A stretch of DNA of 27,228 nt from a virus, in the IMG/VR virus record IMGVR_UViG_3300042392_001262, positions 1 to 27,228 of that record. One strand, written 5' to 3'. The notes under the pieces were generated by a model, which was not told the origin of the DNA, made no database searches, and saw only the letters and a list, made by a program, of their open reading frames with translations. Below are positions 8,012-16,462 of this stretch, piece by piece; position 1 is the first letter of the stretch; each line of letters opens with the position of its first letter. The translations under genes were made by a program, and so were the position numbers.

Positions 8012-9115
8012 ATGGCTAAATCAGCTAAAAGTGTAAATACAAGTGTTTCTCAAGCAATTAAGGGTACATTTGATCTTGATAAATTCAAGAAAACAAAAAA
8101 GCTGGATCAGTCATCAAATTTTAAGACGCAGAAGTGGATCCCATTTTCACCAGCGATGCAGGACACTTTATCTATACCTGGTATACCAATGGGTCATATC
8201 ACAATAGCTAGAGGTGGTTCAGATACAGGTAAAACAACACTATTGATTGAGACAGCTGTCGCTGCTCAAAAGATGGGTATATTGCCTGTGTTTATCATCA
8301 CTGAGATGAAATGGGATTTCATTCATGCTCAAAAAATGGGATTTCAATGTAATGCAATTCCAGATGAAGCAACAGGCGAAGTAATGAATTATAGTGGTTT
8401 CTTTCTTTATGTTGATAGATCATCTTTAAATTCAATTGAAGATGTATCAGCGTTCATAGCTGATATTTTAGATGAACAAAAGAAAGGTAATTTACCTCAT
8501 GATTTATTGTTTCTATGGGATTCAGTAGGTTCTATACCATGTGATTTAAGTATCGAACAAGGTAAAAACAATCCGATGTGGAACGCGGGTGCCATGTCAA
8601 CACAGTTTGGTAACTTTATTAATCAAAAGTTTCCAATGTCTCGTAAAGATAACTCACAATTCACAAATACATTTTTTGTAATTAATAAAGTAGGAGTTCA
8701 ACCAGCACTTACACCTATGAGTCAACCAAGAATGACTAATAAAGGTGGTAATACAATGTATTGGGACGCTTCAATTGTAATTACATTTGGTAATGTGACT
8801 AATAGTGGTACATCTAAAATACATGCTCAACATAAAGGTAAAAAAGTTGAGTTTGCTAAACGTACAAAAGTATCTATAGATAAAATTCACGCTGATTGTG
8901 GAGTAGCTACATCATCAACTGTTATAGTAACACCACATGGTTTTATTGAAGATGATCCAGATGCTACAAAAGAATATAAAAAACAACACGCTCATGAGTG
9001 GTTTTCAGAATCTATAACTAATGTGGATGAATTAAAAATTACTGAAGATAATAGTGAATGGGAAGAAAGTATCAGTATTTCACCTACAATAGAAATAGAT
9101 AATGACGAAGAATAA
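8012..9115 (+). CDS. uvsX: UvsX/RecA-like recombinase
   Basis: A RecA-fold ATPase of 367 residues. The Walker A motif is GGSDTGKTT (68-76), a candidate catalytic Glu lies in the ITEMKWD region (about 98), and Walker B is LLFLWDSVGS (Asp170). 'NTFFVINKVG' and 'GGNTMYWDAS' match the core of UvsX-like proteins that bind ssDNA after the SSB and drive strand invasion for recombination-dependent replication and repair. The C-terminus is acidic. It sits directly after the SSB gene and overlaps or abuts the exonuclease gene, as in other phage replication operons. The length is close to T4 UvsX. Confidence 0.9.
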   Translation: MAKSAKSVNTSVSQAIKGTFDLDKFKKTKKLDQSSNFKTQKWIPFSPAMQDTLSIPGIPMGHITIARGGSDTGKTTLLIETAVAAQKMGILPVFIITEMKWDFIHAQKMGFQCNAIPDEATGEVMNYSGFFLYVDRSSLNSIEDVSAFIADILDEQKKGNLPHDLLFLWDSVGSIPCDLSIEQGKNNPMWNAGAMSTQFGNFINQKFPMSRKDNSQFTNTFFVINKVGVQPALTPMSQPRMTNKGGNTMYWDASIVITFGNVTNSGTSKIHAQHKGKKVEFAKRTKVSIDKIHADCGVATSSTVIVTPHGFIEDDPDATKEYKKQHAHEWFSESITNVDELKITEDNSEWEESISISPTIEIDNDEE

Positions 9116-10136
9116 AATGTTCAAGCAGATGCTTGATGGTATAACAAGTGCCAAAGACGAACCTTTACATTTAAATAGTAGAGTACTTCTTATAGACTCT
9201 ATGAATACATTTCTTAGGAGTTTCGCCATGATTAACCATATGAATCCTAGTGGAGCCCACATTGGTGGGCTCACTGGTTTTCTAAAATCAATTGGTTTTG
9301 CTATTAGGCATATTAAACCTACTAGAGTAATTCTAGTATTTGATGGTACAGGCAGTACTACTAATAAGAAGAATTTATTTCCTGAGTATAAAGCTCATAG
9401 AAAAATTCAACGTATAACTAATTGGGATGGATTTAATGATAAAGATGATGAGTCTGAATCAATTGAAAATCAATTAGTACGTTTAGTTCAATATCTAAGA
9501 TGTTTACCTGTTGGTTTACTATCTATTGATAAAGTAGAAGCGGATGATGTTATCGGATACATAACTAAAAGAGTTGAAGATGAAGTTTATATCATGTCAG
9601 CAGATCAAGATTTCTTACAATTAGTAACTCCTAAAGTAACAGTATATTCTCCTATTAAGAAAAAGTTTTATACACCTAAGTTAGTTAAAGAAGAATATGG
9701 TTTAGAAGCATATAATTATCTTAACCAAAAAATACTAATGGGTGACAATTCAGATAATATACCCGGTGTAAAAGGATTAGGACCTAAAAAATTATTTAAA
9801 TTATTTCCTGAATTAGAAAGTACCAACGCTGTTACTTTAGAGAGTATTTTAGAAAAATCTACAGAATTAGTTAATGAACATGGTTTGTATGGTAATATTG
9901 TTAATTTTAAAAAACAATTACTTATAAATCAAGAATTAATGGATCTATCAGATCCAATTATGCCTGAGAATAGTATTATTGAGATAGAAGAAGTAATACA
10001 TAATGAACCTAATAAAATAGATAAGTTACATTTTTTAAAGCTGTACAATGAAGATAAGCTTGGTAATTCAATACCTAATGTAGAAGTTTGGCTTTCAGAA
10101 ATATTTAGCTATCTTCAAGTATATAAAACAAAATAA
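9102..10136 (+). CDS. 5'-3' exonuclease / flap endonuclease (T4 RNase H-like)
   Basis: FEN-family nuclease of 344 residues. Metal-binding acidic residues appear in the usual order: Asp32 (LLIDSMN), Asp81 (LVFDGTG), the E-A-D-D group at 146-149, Asp168/Asp170 (SADQDFL) and Asp215/Asp218 (MGDNSDN). A helix-hairpin-helix IPGVKGLGPKKL (220-231) follows. The basic arch segment 'FPEYKAHRKIQR' is present. The role is removal of RNA primers and flaps on the lagging strand. The ATG at 9102 overlaps uvsX by 14 nt; an ATG at 9117, just after the uvsX stop, is an equally good start and would shorten the protein by 5 residues. Confidence 0.88.
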   Translation: MTKNKMFKQMLDGITSAKDEPLHLNSRVLLIDSMNTFLRSFAMINHMNPSGAHIGGLTGFLKSIGFAIRHIKPTRVILVFDGTGSTTNKKNLFPEYKAHRKIQRITNWDGFNDKDDESESIENQLVRLVQYLRCLPVGLLSIDKVEADDVIGYITKRVEDEVYIMSADQDFLQLVTPKVTVYSPIKKKFYTPKLVKEEYGLEAYNYLNQKILMGDNSDNIPGVKGLGPKKLFKLFPELESTNAVTLESILEKSTELVNEHGLYGNIVNFKKQLLINQELMDLSDPIMPENSIIEIEEVIHNEPNKIDKLHFLKLYNEDKLGNSIPNVEVWLSEIFSYLQVYKTK

Positions 10137-10139
10137 GTT

Positions 10140-11510
10140 ATGACAACATTTTCAAAATTAAACCAATATGGTTTGAATTTTCAAACTAAGGTGATTAGTT
10201 CACTTTTAAAAAATAAAAAATTTCTACTTAATATTCGAGATGTAGTAACACCAGATTACTTTGATAATCAAGCACATCAATGGTTAGTAGAAACTATCAC
10301 TAAATATTTTGATAAATGGCATGCAACTCCAACACTTGATATACTTCATATTGAAGTAAAAAAGATTGAGAATGAAGTATTAAAAACAACAGTAGTAGAA
10401 CAACTTAAAGAAGCTTATAAAACATCAAATGAAGATGCTGATTATGTTGAAGCTGAATTTAGTAATTTTTGTAAAAATCAACAATTAAAAAAAGCACTAT
10501 TAACATCAGTTGATTTACTACAATCAGGTATGTATGATGATATTAGAGCGCTTGTTGATAATGCTTTAAAAGCAGGAATGGATAAAAATTTAGGTCATGA
10601 GTATGAAAAGGATGTTGAAGATAGATATCGTGAAGAATATAGAAATCCAATTGCTACACCTTGGCCTGTTATAAATGGTTTATTACAAGGTGGTTTGGGT
10701 GGTGGTGATCTTGGATTAATATTTGGAGGTCCAGGAGGTGGAAAAAGTTGGTCATTAGTTGCCTTAGGAGCAGCGGCTATACAAGCTGGATTTAATGTTA
10801 ATCATTACACACTTGAATTAAGTGAAGCTTATGTTGGTAAAAGGTATGATGCTTGTTTCACTAATATACCAGTTAATACAATTCAAGAACATAGAAAAAA
10901 CGTTGAATCTGTTGTATCTAATTTATCCGGTAAGTTGGTTATTAAAGAATATCCGATGGGTAAAGCGACTATAAGTACTATTGAATCACATATACAGAAA
11001 TGTAGAGATTTAGATCAGTCACCTGATTTAATCCTTATAGATTATATTGATTTATTACGCGCTGATAGATCAAGTAAAGAACGTAAAGAAGAAATTGATG
11101 ATGTATATATGGCTACTAAAGGTTTAGCACGTGAATTAAATTTACCAATATGGAGTGTTAGTCAGGTTAATAGAGCTGGTGCTAACGATAATATTATTGA
11201 AGGTGATAAAGCAGCAGGTTCATACAATAAAATGATGATTACTGATTTTGCATTATCATTATCACGTCGACGTCAAGACAAAGCAGGTGGTACAGGTAGA
11301 TTCCATGTCATGAAAAATAGATATGGAATGGATGGTATAACTTATTCAGCTGTCATAGACACTTCTACAGGCCATATACATATTGATAATAATGAACTAG
11401 ATGAAGAAACACTAGAACGTGAAAAACCAACTAAATTAAATGATAATTTTGACTCAGTAGATCGTGATATTTTAAAGAAAAAGTTTTTTGAACTTAATAA
11501 CAATAGTTAA
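10140..11510 (+). CDS. DnaB/gp41-like replicative DNA helicase
   Basis: 456 residues with a helical N-terminal domain (about 1-150, DnaB-N-like, with 'VVTPDYFDNQAHQWL') and a RecA-type hexameric helicase domain. Walker A is GGPGGGKSW (196-204), Walker B is LILIDYIDLLRA (Asp301), and a sensor-like motif WSVSQVNRAG follows. 'ATPWPVINGLLQGGLGGGDLG' matches the family's entry to the P-loop. It would unwind the fork ahead of the polymerase. The gene begins 3 nt after the exonuclease gene. No primase is seen in the window, so it is encoded elsewhere or supplied by the host. Confidence 0.9.
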   Translation: MTTFSKLNQYGLNFQTKVISSLLKNKKFLLNIRDVVTPDYFDNQAHQWLVETITKYFDKWHATPTLDILHIEVKKIENEVLKTTVVEQLKEAYKTSNEDADYVEAEFSNFCKNQQLKKALLTSVDLLQSGMYDDIRALVDNALKAGMDKNLGHEYEKDVEDRYREEYRNPIATPWPVINGLLQGGLGGGDLGLIFGGPGGGKSWSLVALGAAAIQAGFNVNHYTLELSEAYVGKRYDACFTNIPVNTIQEHRKNVESVVSNLSGKLVIKEYPMGKATISTIESHIQKCRDLDQSPDLILIDYIDLLRADRSSKERKEEIDDVYMATKGLARELNLPIWSVSQVNRAGANDNIIEGDKAAGSYNKMMITDFALSLSRRRQDKAGGTGRFHVMKNRYGMDGITYSAVIDTSTGHIHIDNNELDEETLEREKPTKLNDNFDSVDRDILKKKFFELNNNS

Positions 11511-11529
11511 TTTATCCATATTTATACCC

Positions 11530-12018
11530 ATGAGTACAGTTGTATTAGTTTCATGTTCCGCAGGTAAAGAAGAAAAGTCAATGCCTGCCGAAAAATTATA
11601 TAATTCTGATTTGTTTAAAAAACAATTAGAATATGCTAAAAAATTAGCACCCTCAAATCATATATATATTATATCTGCTAAGTACCATTTAGTACCACTA
11701 AATAAAACCATAGCACCATATAATTTAACATTAAAAGATCTACCAGCACCTGATCGTGAGGCGTGGTCTGAAGTTGTTAAAAAACAATTAGAACAAAAAG
11801 GTTACAATCTCCAAAAAGATAAATTCATTTTTCTAGCAGGAATGGCCTATCGTCAATATTTAGAACCCCAAATGAAGAATGTTAGTGTTCCATTTGAAGG
11901 ATTACGTATAGGACAACAGAAAAAAGCTTTGTTACAAAAGCTAAAAGAAACAGTTATAAAATTAACCAGATATATAATTAAAGAAGTAAAAAAACTTTAC
12001 AAAAATGGAGTTCTCTAA
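11530..12018 (+). CDS. DUF6884-like protein
   Basis: I chose ATG 11530; the frame also opens at a TTG at 11488 inside the helicase gene, but that adds a 14-residue stretch unlike the family. The 162-residue product starts VVLVSCSAGK and continues with PAEKLYNSDLF (19-29), IYIISAKYHLV (45-55) and IAPYNLTL (61-68). These match the pattern I know for DUF6884 proteins (LxSCxxxK, LYxSxLF, ILSAKxGLL, PYxxTL), which are small and of unproven function. Homologous domains occur near nucleotide- and base-modifying enzymes, so a link to the 7-deazaguanine genes downstream is possible but inferred. The basic C-terminus (KKLYKNGVL) is unassigned. Confidence 0.65.
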   Translation: MSTVVLVSCSAGKEEKSMPAEKLYNSDLFKKQLEYAKKLAPSNHIYIISAKYHLVPLNKTIAPYNLTLKDLPAPDREAWSEVVKKQLEQKGYNLQKDKFIFLAGMAYRQYLEPQMKNVSVPFEGLRIGQQKKALLQKLKETVIKLTRYIIKEVKKLYKNGVL

Positions 12019-12268
12019 AAAACGAATAGAAAAATTAATGGATCAATATCTTCAAGACAATGAAGATTTCGGTGACTATACTGAAAACACATTAATGATT
12101 GAAGTATTTAATAAATTCAATTCATTGATTTTAGAGAATACAAGTAATACAGTTTCATCAACACTTCTTCAAGAACATTCTAATTCATTAGATGGTGTTC
12201 CTAAAGATATATTTGAAGATTTTATGCTGTATATCAACATGACTGAACTAGACAGTCGATTACTTTAA
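12005..12268 (+). CDS. Small acidic unknown protein
   Basis: 87 residues, start overlapping the upstream gene by 14 nt, which implies translational coupling. The product is mostly helical-looking and acidic (Asp/Glu-rich), without Cys and without recognisable motifs. The run 'NSLILENTSNTVSSTLLQEHSNSL' is polar. Function unknown. Confidence 0.6.
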   Translation: MEFSKKRIEKLMDQYLQDNEDFGDYTENTLMIEVFNKFNSLILENTSNTVSSTLLQEHSNSLDGVPKDIFEDFMLYINMTELDSRLL

Positions 12269-12288
12269 AGATTTATTAAAAAATAAAA

Positions 12289-12304
12289 AGTCATGAAAAT
12301 GACT
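12289..12304 (+). promoter_or_regulatory. Hairpin with GAAA tetraloop in the RNR leader
   Basis: AGTCAT (12289-12294) and ATGACT (12299-12304) form a perfect 6-bp stem closed by GAAA, a GNRA-type tetraloop, 36 nt before the RNR start. No T-run follows, so it is not an evident terminator. It also overlaps a 9-codon open frame (12293-12322). It could be a translation or RNA-stability element, or chance. Confidence 0.35.
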
Positions 12305-12339
12305 ATGACATCATACACTTAACTATTAAATAACAAAAA

Positions 12340-14190
12340 ATGGATGTAACACAGAGTATCCTTAGCGAAATAACTACTTATATGAAGTATGCTAAGTATA
12401 GACCAGAATTAAACAGAAGAGAAACATGGGAAGAGTTAGTAACAAGAAACAAAGAAATGCATCAAGTAAAGTTCCCCCAATTAAAAGATGAAATTGAAAA
12501 TGCTTATAAATTAGTATATGATAAAAAAGTTTTACCATCTATGCGCTCATTACAGTTCGCGGGTAAGCCCATTGAGCTTAATAATGCTCGTATATTTAAT
12601 TGTTCTTTTTTGCCTCTCGATGATTGGCGTGCTTTTAGCGAAATAATGTTCTTACTATTAAGTGGATGTGGAGTAGGATATAGTGTACAAACACATCATA
12701 TAGATAATTTGCCTGAAATTAAAGTACCAACTAAACATAAAAGATATTTAGTAGGTGATAGTATTGAAGGATGGGCTGATGCTGTTAGAATGCTTTGTAA
12801 AGCATATTTTCAAGGAGCTCCACTTCCAACATTTGACTTTAGAGATATTAGAGCTAAAGGCGCTCAGTTAATTACTGTAGGTGGTAAAGCACCTGGCCCT
12901 GAACCATTAAAAGAATGTTTATTTAATTTACAAAAGGTATTTGAACGTAAGAAAAATGGTGATAAACTAACATCAATAGATGCTCATGATATGGCTTGCC
13001 ATATTGCAGATGCAGTACTATCAGGAGGTATTAGAAGAGCAGCATTAATTTCATTATTTAATTTAGATGATGAAGATATGTTAACTTGTAAGTTTGGAAA
13101 TTGGTGGGAACAAAATCCACAACGTGGAAGAGCAAATAACTCAGCTGTAGTTATGCGTCATAAAATTACTGAAAGTGAATTTTTCAAATTATGGAAAAAA
13201 ATTGAATTAAGTAACTCAGGTGAACCAGGTATTTATTTTAGTAATGATAAAGAGTGGGGAACAAATCCATGTTGTGAGATTGCTCTTAAAGCTTTCCAAT
13301 TCTGTAATCTATGTGAAGTAAATGTTTCAAATATTGAATCACAAGAAGATTTAAACGAAAGAGTACGTGTAGGTTCTTTTATTGGAACTTTACAAGCAGC
13401 ATATACTGATTTCCATTACTTAAGAGAAGTATGGCAAAAAACAACTGAAAAAGAAGCTTTATTAGGTGTTGGGATGACAGGTATTGGTTCTGGAGTTATC
13501 TTGAATTATGATTTAAAGAAAGCAGCTGATTTAGCTAAAGAAGAAAATACTCGTGTTGCTGATATTATAAAAGTAAACAAAGCATCTCGTGTGACTACAG
13601 TTAAACCATCAGGTACTAGTTCATTAGTATTAGGAACTGCATCTGGAATTCATGCTTGGCATAATGATTACTATATTCGTAGAATCAGAGTAGGTAAAAA
13701 TGAAGCAATTTACTCTTACCTTGCAATTAACCATCCTGAACTAGTTGAAGATGATTTCTTTAAACCAACAATACAAGCTGTAATTTCAGTACCTCAACAA
13801 GCACCAGAAGGTTCTATTTTAAGAACTGAAAATGTACTTGATATGCTTGAGCGTACTAAGAAATTTAATGTACAGTGGGTTAAAAAAGGTCATCGCAAAG
13901 GAGCAAATACAAACAACGTATCAGCGACTGTATCAATTCAAGAAGGTGAGTGGGAACAAGTAGGCAAATGGATGTGGGAAAATAAAGAAACATTTAATGG
14001 ACTATCAGTATTACCTTATTTTGGAGGTACTTATACTCAAGCACCATTTGAAGATATTACTAAAGAACAATTTGATGAAATGGCTAAATATTTACATAAT
14101 ATTGATTTAAGTAAGATTGTTGAATTTAGCGATGATACAGCGTTAATGGACCAAGCCGCGTGTGCTGGAGGCGCTTGTGAGATAGTATAA
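12340..14190 (+). CDS. nrdJ: Class II (adenosylcobalamin-dependent) ribonucleotide reductase, monomeric type
   Basis: 616 residues resembling the RTPR type of class II RNR, which makes dNTPs from NTPs using B12. The first active-site Cys is in ARIFNCSF (Cys88). 'SGCGVGYSVQ' (108-117) and 'GGIRRAALISLF' are conserved core pieces. NPCCEI (Cys311) and FCNL (Cys322) are 11 apart, as are Cys408 and Cys419 of Lactobacillus RTPR. The C-terminal CAGGAC pair (608, 613) matches the thiol relay at the RTPR tail. The protein is about 120 residues shorter than RTPR. Much of the deficit (about 66) lies between the first and second active cysteines, perhaps reduced allosteric structure. No small subunit is needed. 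Activity would depend on host cobalamin. Confidence 0.88.
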   Translation: MDVTQSILSEITTYMKYAKYRPELNRRETWEELVTRNKEMHQVKFPQLKDEIENAYKLVYDKKVLPSMRSLQFAGKPIELNNARIFNCSFLPLDDWRAFSEIMFLLLSGCGVGYSVQTHHIDNLPEIKVPTKHKRYLVGDSIEGWADAVRMLCKAYFQGAPLPTFDFRDIRAKGAQLITVGGKAPGPEPLKECLFNLQKVFERKKNGDKLTSIDAHDMACHIADAVLSGGIRRAALISLFNLDDEDMLTCKFGNWWEQNPQRGRANNSAVVMRHKITESEFFKLWKKIELSNSGEPGIYFSNDKEWGTNPCCEIALKAFQFCNLCEVNVSNIESQEDLNERVRVGSFIGTLQAAYTDFHYLREVWQKTTEKEALLGVGMTGIGSGVILNYDLKKAADLAKEENTRVADIIKVNKASRVTTVKPSGTSSLVLGTASGIHAWHNDYYIRRIRVGKNEAIYSYLAINHPELVEDDFFKPTIQAVISVPQQAPEGSILRTENVLDMLERTKKFNVQWVKKGHRKGANTNNVSATVSIQEGEWEQVGKWMWENKETFNGLSVLPYFGGTYTQAPFEDITKEQFDEMAKYLHNIDLSKIVEFSDDTALMDQAACAGGACEIV

Positions 14191-14191
14191 A

Positions 14192-14442
<251 letters not shown>

Positions 14443-14443
14443 T

Positions 14444-14451
14444 TATATTTA
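14444..14451 (+). promoter_or_regulatory. Promoter -7-like box and leader shared with the polymerase gene
   Basis: TATATTTA at 14444-14451 is followed by a leader ending ATAATAAAGGTTATG, a 15-nt string identical to the one at the start of the polymerase gene (5393-5407). The nearest TTTG (14424-14427) is only 16 nt upstream, so the -33 element is weaker than in the three N20 promoters. Confidence 0.4.
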
Positions 14452-14467
14452 ATTAATAATAAAGGTT

Positions 14468-14950
14468 ATGGTGAAACATTCTATAGAAACTGTTAATAGA
14501 GAAATAGCCAAATTACAGGCTATTAAATACAACCAATTCTTTTGGTGGAGAAAATTTAAAGAGAAGTCTCCATTATCATCCAAAGATGCATTACATGCTA
14601 GGATTGATAATGGAGATTTTGATTTTTCTTCATATTATTGGCAGGCACAATATGCTATTCATGAAATGGAAGAAAAAACAGGACATATTGTTGATCCTGC
14701 TAGTAGACATGAATCACAATCAATATATAGAGAACGCTGGAGACGATTAATGAATGATTTTGAAAAAGATGAACCACAACGTTTAGAAAATTATATTAAA
14801 TCTATAACTAGTATATTTGAAATAGAAAAAGAAGACTTAGAAAGAAAAATGGAAGATTTCGAGGGTACCTTAAAAGAATTATATATATTAATAAAAACAA
14901 ATTACAGTTTTAGAACTAAACAAAAACGCGGAAGATCTAAAAAAATATAG
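14468..14950 (+). CDS. Unknown Trp- and Lys-rich protein
   Basis: 160 residues, not recognised. The N-terminal part is aromatic (NQFFWWRKFKEK, SSYYWQAQYAIHEM). A long helical, probably coiled-coil segment follows (about 95-135, EIEKEDLERKMEDFEGTLKE), then a strongly basic tail (KQKRGRSKKI) that could contact nucleic acid. It is 3 nt upstream of queD and has its own -7-like box, so it may be the first gene of the queD-dpdA-queC transcript. Confidence 0.65.
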   Translation: MVKHSIETVNREIAKLQAIKYNQFFWWRKFKEKSPLSSKDALHARIDNGDFDFSSYYWQAQYAIHEMEEKTGHIVDPASRHESQSIYRERWRRLMNDFEKDEPQRLENYIKSITSIFEIEKEDLERKMEDFEGTLKELYILIKTNYSFRTKQKRGRSKKI

Positions 14951-14953
14951 TAT

Positions 14954-15418
14954 ATGAGTAAATTTCAATCAACAAAATTATTTGACGGATTTAGTTGTGT
15001 GTTTCGTCAATGGAAAGCAGAAGGTACACACTGTCGTTTTCTCCACGGTTATGGAGTATCATTTAGAGTATGGTTTGAAGGTGAATTAGATGAAAAAAAT
15101 TGGGTTTGGGACTTTGGAGGTATGAAACGTGCTAAAGGTACTATTGATAATATGAATCCTAAAGAATGGATGGACTACATGTTTGATCATACTACAATTA
15201 TTGCAGAGGATGATCCTGGAATAGGTGGATTTAAAACAATGGATCAACTAGGTATAATTCAGCTTAGAGTCATTCCAGCTGTTGGAGCAGAACAATTTGC
15301 TAAATTTATATTTGAGAAATTAAATACATTTGTTCAAGAGGAAACAAGCGGTAGAGTTAAAATAGCGAGAGTAGAATTCATGGAACACGCTAAAAATACT
15401 GCTATATATGAAGGCTAA
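14954..15418 (+). CDS. queD: QueD-like 6-carboxytetrahydropterin synthase
   Basis: 154 residues of the T-fold PTPS/QueD family, which converts dihydroneopterin triphosphate to 6-carboxytetrahydropterin in 7-deazaguanine synthesis. Seen: THCRFLHGYG (catalytic-type Cys27, then His31), WDFGGMK (52-58, the 'DF..LK' element), FDHT (Asp78-His79, the catalytic pair) and a C-terminal Glu (RVEFMEH). The classic zinc ligands are HGH plus an upstream 'FSAAH' His. Here the motif is HGY (Tyr33) and the upstream position reads FSCVF, so two of three ligands are replaced. I believe similar forms exist in other phages, so this may be a family variant rather than decay. It overlaps the next gene by 11 nt. Confidence 0.8.
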   Translation: MSKFQSTKLFDGFSCVFRQWKAEGTHCRFLHGYGVSFRVWFEGELDEKNWVWDFGGMKRAKGTIDNMNPKEWMDYMFDHTTIIAEDDPGIGGFKTMDQLGIIQLRVIPAVGAEQFAKFIFEKLNTFVQEETSGRVKIARVEFMEHAKNTAIYEG

Positions 15419-15680
15419 ATTAAGTAAACAACTCCAAAAAGAATTAATCAATAAATATGAATTAGAAAATCCACCTCCATATACTGAAGGACATTGGGAT
15501 GATGCTATGTTGGAGAATGATAGTTTTTATGATATAGATATACTTCATAAACATAATAAACCAATTTTAGAAAAAATTAAATATTGGCAAGATGAATTTA
15601 AACCATCAGGCAACATGGGAAAATGGTGGGCATCAGTTCAAATAGAAAAATTAAGGAAACAACTAAAACATTATAAATGA
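15408..15680 (+). CDS. Small unknown protein between queD and dpdA
   Basis: 90 residues, overlapping queD by 11 nt and dpdA by an ATGA, so it is tightly coupled to both. The sequence is polar and rich in Lys/Trp/His (NPPPYTEGHWDD, GKWWASVQIEKLRKQLKHYK) with a probable C-terminal helix. No known motif. Its place inside the pathway operon makes an accessory role in base modification possible but unproven. Confidence 0.6.
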   Translation: MKAKLSKQLQKELINKYELENPPPYTEGHWDDAMLENDSFYDIDILHKHNKPILEKIKYWQDEFKPSGNMGKWWASVQIEKLRKQLKHYK

Positions 15681-16462
15681 AAATATCACACGAACTACCT
15701 CTTAGTTTAATGGATTATGCTTACAAATGGAATGATTATGATTATTGTCTTCCTCACTTAATAGATGAATCAATGCAGTATAGATTATTCTTTCAAAAAT
15801 CAAGAATAGATAAAAGATTCATTATAATGGATAATGGATTATTTGAAGGAGTAGATCATACAATAGAAGATTTACTTGAAAAAATTAGTCTTATTCATCC
15901 TAATGTATTCATTATTCCTGACGCTTGGAATGATTCAACCTCAACTATTAGAAGTGCAAAACATTGGATGATAAATTATGGTGATAAACTAAAGGAAATT
16001 GATGTTAATTTAATGGCTGTATGTCAAGGCAAAACAATAGGTGAATTAATAACTACATATCAAACATTAGTTGATTTAGGCTACAAACATATAGCATTCA
16101 ATCATTCTAGCATTGCCTATCAAGAACTAGGATATGATAATTCTTTAAAGAATCAAATGTATGGCAGAATGGAATTTATTAGAAAATTAGTTGAAAATAA
16201 AACTATTAGAGAAACATTCTACCATCATTTACTTGGTTGTTCTTTACCTCAAGAATTTATGGCTTATAAAGATTGGAAATTTATCAAATCAGTAGATACA
16301 TCTAATCCTATCCTAGTAGGAGCAGAAGGTAAACATTACACAGATAGTGGTATAAATTGGAAACCAAAAGAAAAATTAGCTTATTATTTTGAAAAAGATT
16401 TATCTGACCGAATTGATGATATTAGCTTTAATGTAAATAAATTTAAAGAATATGTTAAATAA
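15677..16462 (+). CDS. dpdA: DpdA-like DNA 7-deazaguanine transglycosylase
   Basis: 261 residues with the sequence landmarks of a TGT-type TIM barrel in their usual order. They are FIIMDNGLFEG (Asp52, first catalytic Asp), VFIIPDAW (Asp82), AVCQGKT (115-120, the base-recognition Gln-Gly), HHLLGCSLP (183-191, the 'GVG.P' strand) and SVDTSNPILVG (Asp207, candidate nucleophile, with the D-T/S-S-N-P form I associate with phage DpdA). The Cys3-His zinc site of tRNA-guanine transglycosylases is absent: only three Cys occur, far apart. The expected reaction is exchange of G in DNA for preQ0 or a derivative, protecting phage DNA from host nucleases. Close linkage to folE, queD, queE and queC strongly supports this over a tRNA enzyme. 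The subfamily cannot be fixed by eye. Confidence 0.85.
   Translation: MKISHELPLSLMDYAYKWNDYDYCLPHLIDESMQYRLFFQKSRIDKRFIIMDNGLFEGVDHTIEDLLEKISLIHPNVFIIPDAWNDSTSTIRSAKHWMINYGDKLKEIDVNLMAVCQGKTIGELITTYQTLVDLGYKHIAFNHSSIAYQELGYDNSLKNQMYGRMEFIRKLVENKTIRETFYHHLLGCSLPQEFMAYKDWKFIKSVDTSNPILVGAEGKHYTDSGINWKPKEKLAYYFEKDLSDRIDDISFNVNKFKEYVK

Noticed and set aside
11488-11529. TTG start for the DUF6884-like gene inside the helicase gene
   Set aside because: It adds a hydrophobic 14-residue stretch outside the family pattern; ATG 11530 begins just before the conserved VVLVSCSAGK.
12293-12322. Nine-codon frame before the RNR as a gene
   Set aside because: Too short and too A/T-biased to support; kept only as a comment on the leader.
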